Shown one piece after another: positions 25,814-34,752 of a DNA stretch of 64,000 nucleotides. Positions within the stretch are counted from its first letter, which is position 1. Each line of letters opens with the position of its first letter. The notes beneath the pieces were generated by a model. It saw only the letters and a program-made list of their open reading frames with translations, searched no databases and was not told the DNA's origin. Source of the stretch: VXYK01 sp965214565 (lineage in GTDB: Bacteria > Actinomycetota > Acidimicrobiia > Acidimicrobiales > Aldehydirespiratoraceae); NCBI GenBank assembly GCA_965214565.1, contig OZ243951.1, forward strand, positions 496,001-560,000. The letters run 5' to 3'. The translations under genes and the position numbers were made by a program.

Positions 25814-26656
25814 ATGGGATCAATCGAAGGATTTGCGACGCTCGTCACCGGTGGTGGAAGCGGTATCGGGGAGGCATCGGCTGCAAAGCTGGCCGCCGAC
25901 GGGGCACACGTGACCATCTGCGGGCGCACCGAGCAGAAACTGCTCGACGCCGTAGACCGCATCGCCGGAGTGGCAGCAGAGGGAGTCACGGTGCAGCACA
26001 TAGTCGCCGACGTGACTTCCGAGTCCGATATGGAGGCGGCGGTGGCCGCCGCGACGGGGATCACCGGACGACTCGACGGGCTGTTCGCCTGCGCCGGCGG
26101 TTCGACCTGCATGGGTCCGCTGGTTCTGGCTGACGTGGACGACATCCGTTCCACCATGGAACTCAACTACATCGGCACCTTCCTGTGCCTCAAAACCGGC
26201 GGCGCCCAGATGGCCCGACAGGGCGGAGGCGGATCAATCGTGGGCTGCTCGTCACACGCGGGCCAGGACTCGATGCGCTGCCTCGGCGCCTACGGAGCCG
26301 CCAAAGCCGCCCTCGATCACCTGTGTCGGGTCAGCGCCGACGAGATGAGCCGCTTCGGAATCAGGATCAACTCGATCCAGCCGGGCATTGTGGCGACCGA
26401 GTTGATGGCTCCGATAACCAGCGGCGGCGCGCTGCTCGACAACTACCTGCCGGCGATTCCGCTTGGCCGCGTCGGTGAACCCTCAGAGATCGCGGACATG
26501 GTGCGGTTCCTGATCGGACCCGAGTCTTCCTGGATCACCGGGCAGGCATTCGCAGTCGACGGCGGCCAGAACCTGCGACGCGGCGCCGACTACGGCACGC
26601 TCCTGCGAGAGTTCGGACCCGACCCCCTAGACAGCCTCGCTCCCTCCACCGACTGA
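25814..26656 (+). CDS. SDR family oxidoreductase
   Basis: 280 residues. Cofactor loop TGGGSGIG, active-site serines in VGCSSHAGQ, YxxxK as YGAAKAA, and the C-terminal TGQAFAVDGGQNLRRG. This is a typical FabG-like fold with a longer tail. The ATG at 25814 is the first start after the tandem repeat. The frame reads open through the repeat, but translating it would give a repetitive TTRSDC-type peptide, which I regard as an artefact. Confidence 0.9.
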   Translation: MGSIEGFATLVTGGGSGIGEASAAKLAADGAHVTICGRTEQKLLDAVDRIAGVAAEGVTVQHIVADVTSESDMEAAVAAATGITGRLDGLFACAGGSTCMGPLVLADVDDIRSTMELNYIGTFLCLKTGGAQMARQGGGGSIVGCSSHAGQDSMRCLGAYGAAKAALDHLCRVSADEMSRFGIRINSIQPGIVATELMAPITSGGALLDNYLPAIPLGRVGEPSEIADMVRFLIGPESSWITGQAFAVDGGQNLRRGADYGTLLREFGPDPLDSLAPSTD

Positions 26657-26673
26657 CAACCGCGGCCCAGCCG

Positions 26674-27465
26674 CTATTCGCTCTTCGTCTTGGACTTGTC
26701 GGGGATCACCGCCGACTTCTGGAGCAGTTCGGTGAGCCCGGGATAGCCGGGGATCGGCTGGAGTCTGTGCTCGATGTAGATCAGGCCCGCAGTGATGCTG
26801 ATGAAGCCCAGGGTGAAGTTGACACCGAAGCGGGTGAGCACGAAGAGGTTCACGCCGGTGTTGTTGTAGAGGTAGATGTCCCAGATTGCGGTCAGGATCT
26901 CGAAGGCGACAATGAACCAGGTAGCCATCGCCATCGTGCGCACGAAACGCTGGTCCTGGGCCATGCCGTCCGGCAGTCGCAAGAACCGCTCCGCGGCCCA
27001 TGCCATGAACGACCGGCCACGCAGGACGGTGACGGCCAGTACCACCCCCACCAGGATCTTCGTCACGAAGCCGATCCCGAAGTACACCGCCTCAGTGCTG
27101 ACCCCGAAGTCGACGAGTTCACGCTCCGCGGCGATCGACACGGCGCTGCGCAGCATCAGATAGACGGTGACAGTCGGCAGCATCAACCCGATGTTGAGTC
27201 CCCGGCGGCGCCTGCTCACCGCGGCCTTGAACGACCACAGCGTTGAGGCGACTACAGCCGCCTCGATGCTGACCACGTTGTAGAACCCCAAGAACAACAG
27301 CACCGGCATCGTCTGGTCCAGGGTGCCGCCACCAACGAATCGCGGGTTCTTTCGGGCAGGTTTCTCGCGGGCAACAGTGTCGACACGGGCCTCAGCGTCG
27401 GTGCCGGGTCCAGAACCTGCTTCGGGGATGGCGTTGTCGTCGGTCACGGTGAAAGTGCCATCCAC
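26674..27465 (-). CDS. Multi-pass membrane protein (VC0807/DUF3159-like)
   Basis: 263 residues. A polar 45-residue N-terminus is followed by about five or six hydrophobic segments (for example VLLFLGFYNVVSIEAAVVAS, GLMLPTVTVYLMLRSAVSI, MATWFIVAFEILTAIWDIY). The organisation recalls the VC0807/DUF3159 family of actinobacterial membrane proteins without known function. The start overlaps the end of the upstream MDMPI gene by 22 bases, so the two are an operon. Confidence 0.6.
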   Translation of the reverse strand: MDGTFTVTDDNAIPEAGSGPGTDAEARVDTVAREKPARKNPRFVGGGTLDQTMPVLLFLGFYNVVSIEAAVVASTLWSFKAAVSRRRRGLNIGLMLPTVTVYLMLRSAVSIAAERELVDFGVSTEAVYFGIGFVTKILVGVVLAVTVLRGRSFMAWAAERFLRLPDGMAQDQRFVRTMAMATWFIVAFEILTAIWDIYLYNNTGVNLFVLTRFGVNFTLGFISITAGLIYIEHRLQPIPGYPGLTELLQKSAVIPDKSKTKSE

Positions 27466-28190
27466 TGCGCAGCCACCTCAACGTCTCCGAAGATCTGGAG
27501 CCCGTCGAGGCTCCGTCTGCCCCAGGCGCACAAGAAGAGTTCCTCGCCGCCGGCACGGACCGCTGCGTCTCCCTTGGCGTGCTCACGGGTCACCGAGATC
27601 GATCCGTCGACTGCTCGTAACATGAACTCCCCGTCGCCGTCGGTCTGATGAAGATGCAACGAGCCCGACGGCAGTGTCCGCTCCCTGCCTGCAAGCACCT
27701 CAATGAAGAGCTCGTCGACGCCGTCGACGCCGTCGGCGGCGGGGACCGGCGTCGGGTCCTCGACGGCCTGCTCGGCGTCGACACGGTGGATGGCCGTTTC
27801 GAGGTGAGCCCTGCGGATGAAGAACCCGACGGTCTGGTCGGCTCCCCAAGTCCACAGTTGCGTCTTCGGATCGGCTTCGCTCAGCACCGTCACCACCTGA
27901 GTCAACGCTTCTTGAGGCGACTGCTTGGGAAGTTCCTTCCATCCAATCGGTGCTGTGGCGGTCTGCTCGACCTGCGCGGCGACCGCACCCCAGACGACAC
28001 CCATGTGGGAGAGCAGACCCTCGTTGGACCATCCCGGGCACGCCGGAACCAAGGCGCCGAGATCGCTCGAAGCCACGTCTATCAACCTCTGCCCGTCCTC
28101 GGCGAGGCGAGCGATCCGGTATGAGGGGTCCATCGGCGACACCGGGGCAGAAGAATGCGAAGAGTCCATTTGCATAGGGTCCATTTGCAT
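27444..28190 (-). CDS. Maleylpyruvate isomerase (MDMPI) family, mycothiol-dependent
   Basis: 248 residues. The N-terminal DinB-like four-helix domain has CPGWSNEGLLSHMG, the segment carrying a metal-ligand histidine, and RRAHLETAIHRVDAE with two more. The C-terminal MDMPI_C domain ends in LCAWGRRSLDGLQIFGD. Family members use mycothiol, an actinobacterial thiol, for isomerisation or transfer. The first residues are a tandem MQMDP/MQMDS repeat, and three ATGs are possible starts; I use the first, at 28190. Confidence 0.85.
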   Translation of the reverse strand: MQMDPMQMDSSHSSAPVSPMDPSYRIARLAEDGQRLIDVASSDLGALVPACPGWSNEGLLSHMGVVWGAVAAQVEQTATAPIGWKELPKQSPQEALTQVVTVLSEADPKTQLWTWGADQTVGFFIRRAHLETAIHRVDAEQAVEDPTPVPAADGVDGVDELFIEVLAGRERTLPSGSLHLHQTDGDGEFMLRAVDGSISVTREHAKGDAAVRAGGEELFLCAWGRRSLDGLQIFGDVEVAAQWMALSP

Positions 28191-28222
28191 AGTGTGGCGT
28201 GATTGAACGATCATCGTGCGCC

Positions 28223-29026
28223 GTGAGCACATACGCGATCAGCGGGTCCGCATCCGGCATGGGCGCGGCGACCCGCAAGAAACTCGAAAACGACGGCCAC
28301 AGGGTGATCGGAATCGATCTGCGGGACGCCGAAGTCGTCGCTGACCTGTCCACCACTGAAGGCAGGTCCAGCGCGGTCAGCGAGACCGTCCAGCTGTGCG
28401 ACGGGACGCTCGACGGTCTCGTGACAGCGGCCGGTCTCGGGCCGCCGGTTCGCGGAGAGTTGATCGCCCGGGTCAACTACTTCGGATCCGTGGCACTGCT
28501 CGAAGGTCTGCGACCGGCGCTGGCACAGGCCGACAAGGCCCAGGCAGTGCAGATCGGTTCCAACTCTTCGACCACATCGCCGAACCTGCCCGCCGAACTC
28601 GTCGAGGCGTACTTGAACGGCGATGAGGAGGAATCAGTCCGTCTCGTGAACCTCACGCCGAGGCCGTTCGACAGCGCAATCGCCTACGGCGCCGCAAAGC
28701 TCGCCGTCTCACGCTGGTGCCGCCGCGCCGCGGTCGGCAACGACTGGATCGGCCAGGGGACAACGCTCAACGTGATCGCTCCCGGCCCTGTACAGACGCC
28801 GTTGTTTCAGATGGGCAAGGACGATGACGACTTCGGCCCGCTGCTAGAGGGCTTCCCAGTCCCCGCCGGCGAGCCGGCGACGGCTGAGATGCTCGCCGAC
28901 TGGATCGTCTTCCTGCTCTCCCCCTCAGCCCGTTTCGCCTGCGGGTCGGTGATCTTCGTCGACGGCGGCACCGACGCCCTGCTGCGAGCCGACGCCTGGC
29001 CCGAGACCTTCTCCATGGAGTTCTAG
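28223..29026 (+). CDS. SDR family oxidoreductase
   Basis: 267 residues starting at GTG 28223. ISGSASGMG is the cofactor loop, SNSSTTSPN the serine segment, YGAAKLAVSRW the YxxxK and FVDGGTDALLR the C-terminal strand. It belongs to the 3-alpha-hydroxysteroid dehydrogenase-like SDRs, similar in layout to the gene at 22367. It is divergent from the MDMPI gene with only 32 bases between the starts. Confidence 0.9.
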   Translation: MSTYAISGSASGMGAATRKKLENDGHRVIGIDLRDAEVVADLSTTEGRSSAVSETVQLCDGTLDGLVTAAGLGPPVRGELIARVNYFGSVALLEGLRPALAQADKAQAVQIGSNSSTTSPNLPAELVEAYLNGDEEESVRLVNLTPRPFDSAIAYGAAKLAVSRWCRRAAVGNDWIGQGTTLNVIAPGPVQTPLFQMGKDDDDFGPLLEGFPVPAGEPATAEMLADWIVFLLSPSARFACGSVIFVDGGTDALLRADAWPETFSMEF

Positions 29027-29067
29027 GCGCCGAGGGTTCGTGACACTGCCGAGCAGCGGTTTGGGAA

Positions 29068-30429
29068 TCAGCCCAGAATCCCGCCTTGGCCGCGAGGTTC
29101 TCCGAGAGCTTGGGAGCGCGCCGCCTCGTCAAGCATCTCTTGGGTGACTCCGAAAGTGTCGCCGAGTCCGGCATCCACGACCTGTTTGGGAATGGCCCTG
29201 ATCCGATAGTCGTCAGCCACCGGTTCGGGATCGGGGCCGCGTCGGGCCAGAGCCGCCTCGACGATCGGTTCCCATGAAGCTGCCAACGCAGGCGCGTTAG
29301 CCACGTCCCGTTCCTTGAACTCGGGCAGGATCTCCGTCCCGAAACGGTGCAGCGACTCCATGATGTCCTCGTGGCGGTTCCTGCCCGCCTGCATCACGAA
29401 TATCAACTGGTCCACACCAACCTCCTCGTAGCGGCGACAGAACTCACGGATCTGGTCCGGTGTGCCCACCGCCCCGCGGAGTCCCTGACGGTCGCCCACC
29501 GCGGTCTTGGCGGCAAGAGCACCATGTTGGGCTAGGGCCGCGTCGGGATCATAGCCATGCTCGGCCCGTTTCTCCTGGAACTCCTGCCACACGTCGGTCA
29601 CGCCCGGCCGGTGCTCACCGAACAGGTAATAGTGAGCCAGCGAGTAGCCGAAGAAATTGCCACCCTCAAGCCCCATCCGCATCGCCACCGATTCGTCGGG
29701 GTGACACATCATGGGCGTGACGCAGGCAAGGTTCGGATTGACTGCCCGGCCGACCGGAACGCACTCCACGGCCATGACCCGGCGATAGTCGTCGACCCAC
29801 CCCTTCGCGTCCTCAGGGTCGATGAAAGCAAAAGTGAGCGCGCCGATGCCCTTCTGGGCCGCGAGCTTGATGGTCTCATGGCGCGAACAGGCAACCCACA
29901 GCGGTGGATGGGGCGACTGCACAGGCTTCGGCACGACATTGCGGGCCGGCATCGACACGAACTCGCCCTCGTGACCGCCGAAGGGCGTCTCGGTCAGGCA
30001 ACGAAGCGACACTTCGAGGCCTTCAAGCCAGGCGTCGCGTTTGCGTTCGTAAGGAATGCCGAAACCGCCGAGCTCGGCCTCCGAAGAGGACTCCCCCGAA
30101 CCGAACTCCACCCGCCCACCCGACAACAGGTCAAGCGTCGCGATCCGTTCGGCCACCCGCGCGGGATGGTTGAACGCAGGCGCGGTCAGACAGATACCAT
30201 GTCCCAGACGGATGTTACGGGTGCGCTGAGAACACGCTGCCAAGAACAGCTCGGGCGCAGACGAGTGCGAGTACTCCTCCAAGAAGTGGTGCTCAACCTC
30301 CCAGAGGTATTCGAAACCAAGCGAATCTGCCAGTTCAACCTGCTCGAGAGCATCACGCAGCAGGTCGGCCTCACTGCGCTCATCCCACGGTCGAGGCAGC
30401 TGATGTTCATAGAAGATCCCGAACTTCAT
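29068..30429 (-). CDS. LLM-class flavin-dependent oxidoreductase
   Basis: 453 residues, long for the family (usually 330-400). The MKFGIFYEHQLPRPW start, FEYLWEVEHHFLEE, RIATLDLLSGGRVEFGSG and HPPLWVACSRHETIKLAA are standard luciferase-like TIM-barrel segments that bind FMNH2 or F420. The extra C-terminal 80 residues (VADDYRIRAIPKQVVDAGLG and on) are unassigned. Likely a monooxygenase in degradation of an organic substrate; the cofactor cannot be told from sequence alone. Confidence 0.88.
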   Translation of the reverse strand: MKFGIFYEHQLPRPWDERSEADLLRDALEQVELADSLGFEYLWEVEHHFLEEYSHSSAPELFLAACSQRTRNIRLGHGICLTAPAFNHPARVAERIATLDLLSGGRVEFGSGESSSEAELGGFGIPYERKRDAWLEGLEVSLRCLTETPFGGHEGEFVSMPARNVVPKPVQSPHPPLWVACSRHETIKLAAQKGIGALTFAFIDPEDAKGWVDDYRRVMAVECVPVGRAVNPNLACVTPMMCHPDESVAMRMGLEGGNFFGYSLAHYYLFGEHRPGVTDVWQEFQEKRAEHGYDPDAALAQHGALAAKTAVGDRQGLRGAVGTPDQIREFCRRYEEVGVDQLIFVMQAGRNRHEDIMESLHRFGTEILPEFKERDVANAPALAASWEPIVEAALARRGPDPEPVADDYRIRAIPKQVVDAGLGDTFGVTQEMLDEAARSQALGEPRGQGGILG

Positions 30430-30457
30430 AACCGGCGACTATACGGCCGCGCCAGCA

Positions 30458-31147
30458 CTAATAGGCGAGCGAAACCACCAGGAGCGTGTGGCAGGCGACG
30501 GCCACGACCACATGCACATGCCATATCTCGTGGTAGCCGAACGTGTCAGGCCAAGGGTCGGGACGACGAGCGCCGACCACGACCGCTCCCACGGTGTAAG
30601 CCGCTCCCCCACCGAACAACAGGATCGACTCCAGAATCGACAACGACATGATGAGCCAGGGGGCGAAGACGACCATCGACCAGCCGAAACCCAGGTAGGC
30701 ACCGTTCATGACCCCTGCGCGGGGATGCAAAGGCAGCCATTCCGCGGCGATCCCCAGCAGCGCCCCCGTCCAGGCGACGGCGATCAGCAGCCCCGAGACC
30801 GGCGGGTCCAAACCGAGTAGGGCAATGGGCGTGGCACACGTTCCGAACATCAGAAAGATCACCGAATGGTCGATGCGTACCAGCAGTTCCACTCTGCGCG
30901 CCGACCAGTCCCGACCGTGGACCACCGCGCTCACCCCGAGCATCGCGGTGATTCCCAGCGAATAGAGAAGCATCGAGAACTGTGCCCGCGTCCCCTCTGC
31001 GAACACGGTCAGGGTCACACCGAGCGGAATCGAGGCCAACGCCGCCCAGCGGTGCAGGCAGCCGCGGTAGCGCGGCCGGGGGCGACGGAGCAACCGGACC
31101 GCCGAGGACGAGAGCTGTCCGTCTCCAACGGGGTCAGATGCAGGCAC
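30458..31147 (-). CDS. Haemolysin III / PAQR family membrane protein
   Basis: 229 residues with seven hydrophobic segments. RIDHSVIFLMFGT and the C-terminal GYHEIWHVHVVVAVACH provide the conserved Asp, Ser and His residues of the HlyIII/PAQR superfamily, which form a zinc site in eukaryotic receptors. The function in bacteria is unclear despite the name. It begins at GTG 31147, divergent from the MFS gene. Confidence 0.9.
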   Translation of the reverse strand: MPASDPVGDGQLSSSAVRLLRRPRPRYRGCLHRWAALASIPLGVTLTVFAEGTRAQFSMLLYSLGITAMLGVSAVVHGRDWSARRVELLVRIDHSVIFLMFGTCATPIALLGLDPPVSGLLIAVAWTGALLGIAAEWLPLHPRAGVMNGAYLGFGWSMVVFAPWLIMSLSILESILLFGGGAAYTVGAVVVGARRPDPWPDTFGYHEIWHVHVVVAVACHTLLVVSLAY

Positions 31148-31211
31148 AACCCCAGAATAGACGCTCTAGTTCGTCTCTGTGAACAGCGGTAGACTCCCCG
31201 TTCGGCCCCCT

Positions 31212-32717
31212 ATGACGACCATCTCGACTACCTCGGTATGTGACAGTGCCGAGTTGCAACAGCTTCGACAAGCCCGAAGCGATATCGTCGCCGAGGCGGT
31301 GAGCGGCACCGACCAGTGGATCTGTCTTGAGGGTCCGTTCCGCCAATACCAACGCACCCTGGAAGCACAACCAGTCGGCGACGGCCGCTACCAGGTCACC
31401 GAGACCACCACATACAAGCTGGCTGTTTCGATATGGGCCTGGCTGTTTCACTTCCCGGTGCGCGGTGCCCTGAAGTACCGGCGAGAACGCTACGGATACT
31501 GGTGGGCACCGCCTGACCGGCTCGATCAGCGGGCTGCGACCGTGCTCGCTCTGCTGGTCGGGATACAGATCGTCGACGGGTACCTCGGCTCGGTTCTGAG
31601 CCAGACGATCACCTTCTCGGTCGACGAGTTCGGCCACGGCAACCGGGCCCAGGGTTGGGTGCTCGGAGTGGTTCGGGTGGGTGTGTTGATCGCGCTGGCG
31701 ACCGCGGCGCTGGCCGACAGGCGGGGCAGGCGCTCGTTGCTGATCGGCGCCGGGATCACCGGCTGCGCCTTCACCGTGCTCGGCGGGCTGTCGCCCAACC
31801 TGTGGGTTCTGGGGGGCTCCCAGCTGGTGGCGAGGGGCCTGTCGACCGCGCTCGGGATTCTGATAGTGATCGTGGCCGTCGAGGAGATGCCCTACCGGTC
31901 GAGGGCCTGGGCCGCGTCGGTCTTGACCCTCAGTGCCGGACTCGGCTCGGGCATGGCCGTATGGTTCCTGCCCGTCGCTGATCTCAGCGAACGGGGGTGG
32001 CGGGCGATCTACCTTGCGGCCATCTTCGGAGTAGCGGTCGTGGCGCTGCTGGGCCGACGGTTGCCCGAAAGCAGACGATTCATCGAGGCCACCCCCATCG
32101 CTAGCCCCACCGAGAGCTTCCTGGCGCGGCGCCGAGGCCGCTTCACGCTGCTCGCGACCTCAGCATTCCTGCTCGCCATATACCTGGCGCCTGCTTCAGG
32201 GTTCCGCAACGACTTCCTCAAAGACGAGCAGGGGTTCTCCGGAGTCGACATCACCCTGTTCACGGTCACCACTGCGACCCCGATCGGGATCGGACTCCTG
32301 TTGGGCGGATACCTCGCCGAGCGGCACGGTCGTCGCCGCGTCGGAGCCTTGGGAATCGTGGCAGGCACCACTCTGACCAGCGCTTCGTACTTCTTCGACG
32401 GGTTCGCACTCTGGTCGGCCACGCTGCTGGGAGGCGTTCTCGGAGCACTCGCCATCCCGGCGCTGGCTGTGTACGGGCCGGAGTTGTTCGGCACCCACAA
32501 CCGCGGGCGGACCAACGGGGCCATCGTGACGCTGGGCGTGGCCGGGAGCGCCCTGGGGCTGTTCTTCGTCGGAGAGCTCTCAGATCGCATGTCTGCCGTC
32601 GGGCCTGCCATCGCCATTCTCACGGTCGGTCCATTGATCGTCGCCTGGCTGATACTCACCCGCTTCCCGGAAACGGCCGGACTGGAACTCGAGGAGATCA
32701 ACCCCGAAGACGCCTAG
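31212..32717 (+). CDS. MFS transporter with soluble N-terminal extension
   Basis: 501 residues. About twelve transmembrane segments begin near residue 110, with the A-motif-type loops DRRGRRSLLIG and ERHGRRRVGALG and a PELFGTHNRGRTNG loop typical of the sugar-porter/metabolite:H+ symporter class. The first 110 residues (ELQQLRQARSDIVAEAV, GPFRQYQRTLEAQPVGDGRY, SIWAWLFHFPVRGALKY) are not part of a standard MFS fold. The start is uncertain between ATG 31212 and GTG 31179. Confidence 0.82.
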   Translation: MTTISTTSVCDSAELQQLRQARSDIVAEAVSGTDQWICLEGPFRQYQRTLEAQPVGDGRYQVTETTTYKLAVSIWAWLFHFPVRGALKYRRERYGYWWAPPDRLDQRAATVLALLVGIQIVDGYLGSVLSQTITFSVDEFGHGNRAQGWVLGVVRVGVLIALATAALADRRGRRSLLIGAGITGCAFTVLGGLSPNLWVLGGSQLVARGLSTALGILIVIVAVEEMPYRSRAWAASVLTLSAGLGSGMAVWFLPVADLSERGWRAIYLAAIFGVAVVALLGRRLPESRRFIEATPIASPTESFLARRRGRFTLLATSAFLLAIYLAPASGFRNDFLKDEQGFSGVDITLFTVTTATPIGIGLLLGGYLAERHGRRRVGALGIVAGTTLTSASYFFDGFALWSATLLGGVLGALAIPALAVYGPELFGTHNRGRTNGAIVTLGVAGSALGLFFVGELSDRMSAVGPAIAILTVGPLIVAWLILTRFPETAGLELEEINPEDA

Positions 32718-32738
32718 CCGAGCAACCAGTTCCGATGG

Positions 32739-32764
32739 TATAGTAACGTTGCTACTTGAAGGGA
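32739..32764 (+). promoter_or_regulatory. Promoter/operator of the Phd-VapC locus
   Basis: TATAGT at 32739-32744 is a near-consensus -10. It overlaps an imperfect palindrome AGTA-acgttgc-TACT at 32742-32756, a likely antitoxin operator. AAGGGAG at 32758-32764 is the ribosome-binding site, seven bases before the ATG. Confidence 0.5.
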
Positions 32765-32771
32765 GCCGTCG

Positions 32772-33035
32772 ATGAATCCATCGGTCCGCAGCATGAGCAG
32801 CCGTGAGTTCAACCAAGGAACCGGCGCCGCGAAGGTAGCGGCTCTCGATGGACCTGTCTATGTCACGGACCGGGGCAAGCCCTCCCATGTACTGCTGAGC
32901 TACGAACAATACCGGCAGCTCATAACGAACAACCAGAGCCTCGCCGACGTGTTGTGCAACACACCCGGGGCGGGAGACATAGACCTCGATCTCCCCGACC
33001 GCGGCTCACCTGCCCGACCCGCCGCCTTCGGCTGA
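32772..33035 (+). CDS. Phd/YefM-family antitoxin
   Basis: 87 residues. SSREFNQGTGAAKVAAL, GPVYVTDRGKPSHVLLSYEQ and YRQLITNN follow the Phd/YefM pattern: an N-terminal DNA-binding dimer and a C-terminal tail that inhibits the toxin. It is 72 bases upstream of the PIN-domain toxin. Confidence 0.88.
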   Translation: MNPSVRSMSSREFNQGTGAAKVAALDGPVYVTDRGKPSHVLLSYEQYRQLITNNQSLADVLCNTPGAGDIDLDLPDRGSPARPAAFG

Positions 33036-33107
33036 CAAACACGTCACCTTCGACGCTGCACGCCTGATCGGCGACCACTCCCACTGCTGTCAGGCTATGT
33101 TCGACTG

Positions 33108-33539
33108 ATGTACTTGCTCGATACCAACGTGGTCTCCGAGATCCGCAAGATCGACTCCGAGAGAGCCGATGCGAACGTGGCGGATTGGGCCTGCGTTGTC
33201 GATGCCAACCAGACCTATATTTCGGCAATCACGATCCAGGAACTTGAACACGGCGTGCTGTTGGCCGAACGCCGCGACCCCCACACCGCAGCCGCTCTTC
33301 GGAGTTGGTTCGAGAACGATGTCTGCCACGAGTTCGAGCAACGGATCCTTCCCGTCGACACCAAAGTGGCCCGGTTGGCCGCGACGCTGCATGTGCCCGA
33401 CCCGGCCCCCATCGCCGATGCCCTGATCGCAGCGACCGCCATCGTCAACAAGATGGTGGCTGTCACCCGCAACGTTCACGACTTTGAACGCTTCACCCGT
33501 CTCAAGATCCTCAACCCCTGGAACTCACCTGTTGTTTGA
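33108..33539 (+). CDS. VapC-family PIN-domain ribonuclease toxin
   Basis: 143 residues. The acidic residues of the PIN active site are intact: Asp5 in LLDTNVVSE, Glu in IQELEHG, Asp in IADALIAATA and the C-terminal VTRNVHDF. It most resembles FitB-like VapC proteins that cut tRNA or rRNA. The 72-base gap from the antitoxin is larger than usual (the genes often overlap), so a separate start signal may operate. Confidence 0.9.
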   Translation: MYLLDTNVVSEIRKIDSERADANVADWACVVDANQTYISAITIQELEHGVLLAERRDPHTAAALRSWFENDVCHEFEQRILPVDTKVARLAATLHVPDPAPIADALIAATAIVNKMVAVTRNVHDFERFTRLKILNPWNSPVV

Positions 33540-33548
33540 GATCGGCGG

Positions 33549-34730
33549 TCAGCGGCGGCGGGAGGATTTGAGGTGACCGCGGCTGGATGCCTTCAGGGCT
33601 TCGAGCTCGGTCTCGTCGACTTCGGTGACGCCGGGCCCCAGACGGGGGTGCAGCACCGTATAGAGGGCCAGCGCGAATGCGGCGATGCCGATCGGCACGA
33701 CCGCGTCGCCCTCCCCCGTGTATGTCGGATACAGCACGAAGGCCGACAGTAGAGCGGTCCACATCCACAGGATCAGCACGGCCCGCCCGTGGCCGTGACC
33801 GATCCGCATGAGGCGGTGGTGAAGGTGCTCCTTGTCCGCCGCGTGGACGGCACCGCCGCGCGCCGCCCGCCTGACGACAGCGAAGAGGGTGTCGAGGATC
33901 GGCACGCCGAGGATCACCAGCGGTATGAAGATAGGAGCGAAGAAGAAGAACGCCTGACCGGAGAACTCGCCGGTGGCCCGGCCACCCACAGACATCGTCG
34001 AGACCGCCATCAAGAGTCCCAGAAGCAGCGCTCCCCCGTCGCCCATGAAGATCCTCGCGGGGTGGACATTGTGGGGCAGAAACCCAACACAAACGCCCAG
34101 AGCGATGCAGGCCCACAACGCTCCGGGGTTGTTCGCACTGATCACGTCGGCCTCGCTGAGACGGAGCGCGTAGAGCAGGAAGGTACCTGCGGCGATCGCG
34201 ACGGTGCCTCCCGCCAGACCGTCGAGACCGTCGATCAAATTGACCGCGGTGGCCATGCCCAGGACCCACAGGACGGTGACCAGCGCCGACCAGTCGGCCG
34301 ACAGGAACAACAGATCGAAGAAGGGCACCCGGAACACCAGGATCGACACACCCGTCATCGACAGGATCCCTCCCGCCAGCACCATTCCAGCAACTTTCGC
34401 CGGTGCGGAGATCTCCCGCACGTCGTCGACGAACCCGACACTCCAGATCACCGCCGCGGCGACGACCACCCCGAGCATCTCCGTGCGGGCAGACATGACA
34501 TCGGCGAAGTCATCCATGAGCGCAGCCGCGCAGAATGCTCCGATGAGACCCACGAGCATCGCCGCGCCACCGCCGCGCGGGGTCGGTTCGGTGTGGACGT
34601 GGCGTTCATCAGGTGCCGCAACCGCTCCGAGACGTATCGACAGACGCCGCACCACAGGCGTCGCCAGAAACGTGATCACAGCCGCCACCGCGGCCACAAG
34701 GAGGTACGCCGACAGCGATGGCGCCGGCAT
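33549..34730 (-). CDS. wecA: Polyprenyl-phosphate GlcNAc-1-phosphate transferase (WecA/TagO/Rfe-like)
   Basis: 393 residues with about eleven membrane helices. Catalytic loops VGFVDD, NLIDGLDGLAGG and FMGDGGALLLG bind Mg-UDP-sugar, and EHLHHRLMRIG is the HxHH motif of WecA-type GlcNAc-1-phosphate transferases. TEPTPRGGGAAML is the N-terminal conserved loop. It starts cell-wall polysaccharide linkage synthesis on decaprenyl phosphate. It sits after glyA in a leftward block resembling the mycobacterial prfA-hemK-sua5-rfe order. ATG 34730 was chosen as the start of the first helix. Confidence 0.9.
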   Translation of the reverse strand: MPAPSLSAYLLVAAVAAVITFLATPVVRRLSIRLGAVAAPDERHVHTEPTPRGGGAAMLVGLIGAFCAAALMDDFADVMSARTEMLGVVVAAAVIWSVGFVDDVREISAPAKVAGMVLAGGILSMTGVSILVFRVPFFDLLFLSADWSALVTVLWVLGMATAVNLIDGLDGLAGGTVAIAAGTFLLYALRLSEADVISANNPGALWACIALGVCVGFLPHNVHPARIFMGDGGALLLGLLMAVSTMSVGGRATGEFSGQAFFFFAPIFIPLVILGVPILDTLFAVVRRAARGGAVHAADKEHLHHRLMRIGHGHGRAVLILWMWTALLSAFVLYPTYTGEGDAVVPIGIAAFALALYTVLHPRLGPGVTEVDETELEALKASSRGHLKSSRRR

Positions 34731-34752
34731 CTCCGTTACCCCAGCCCGCCGC

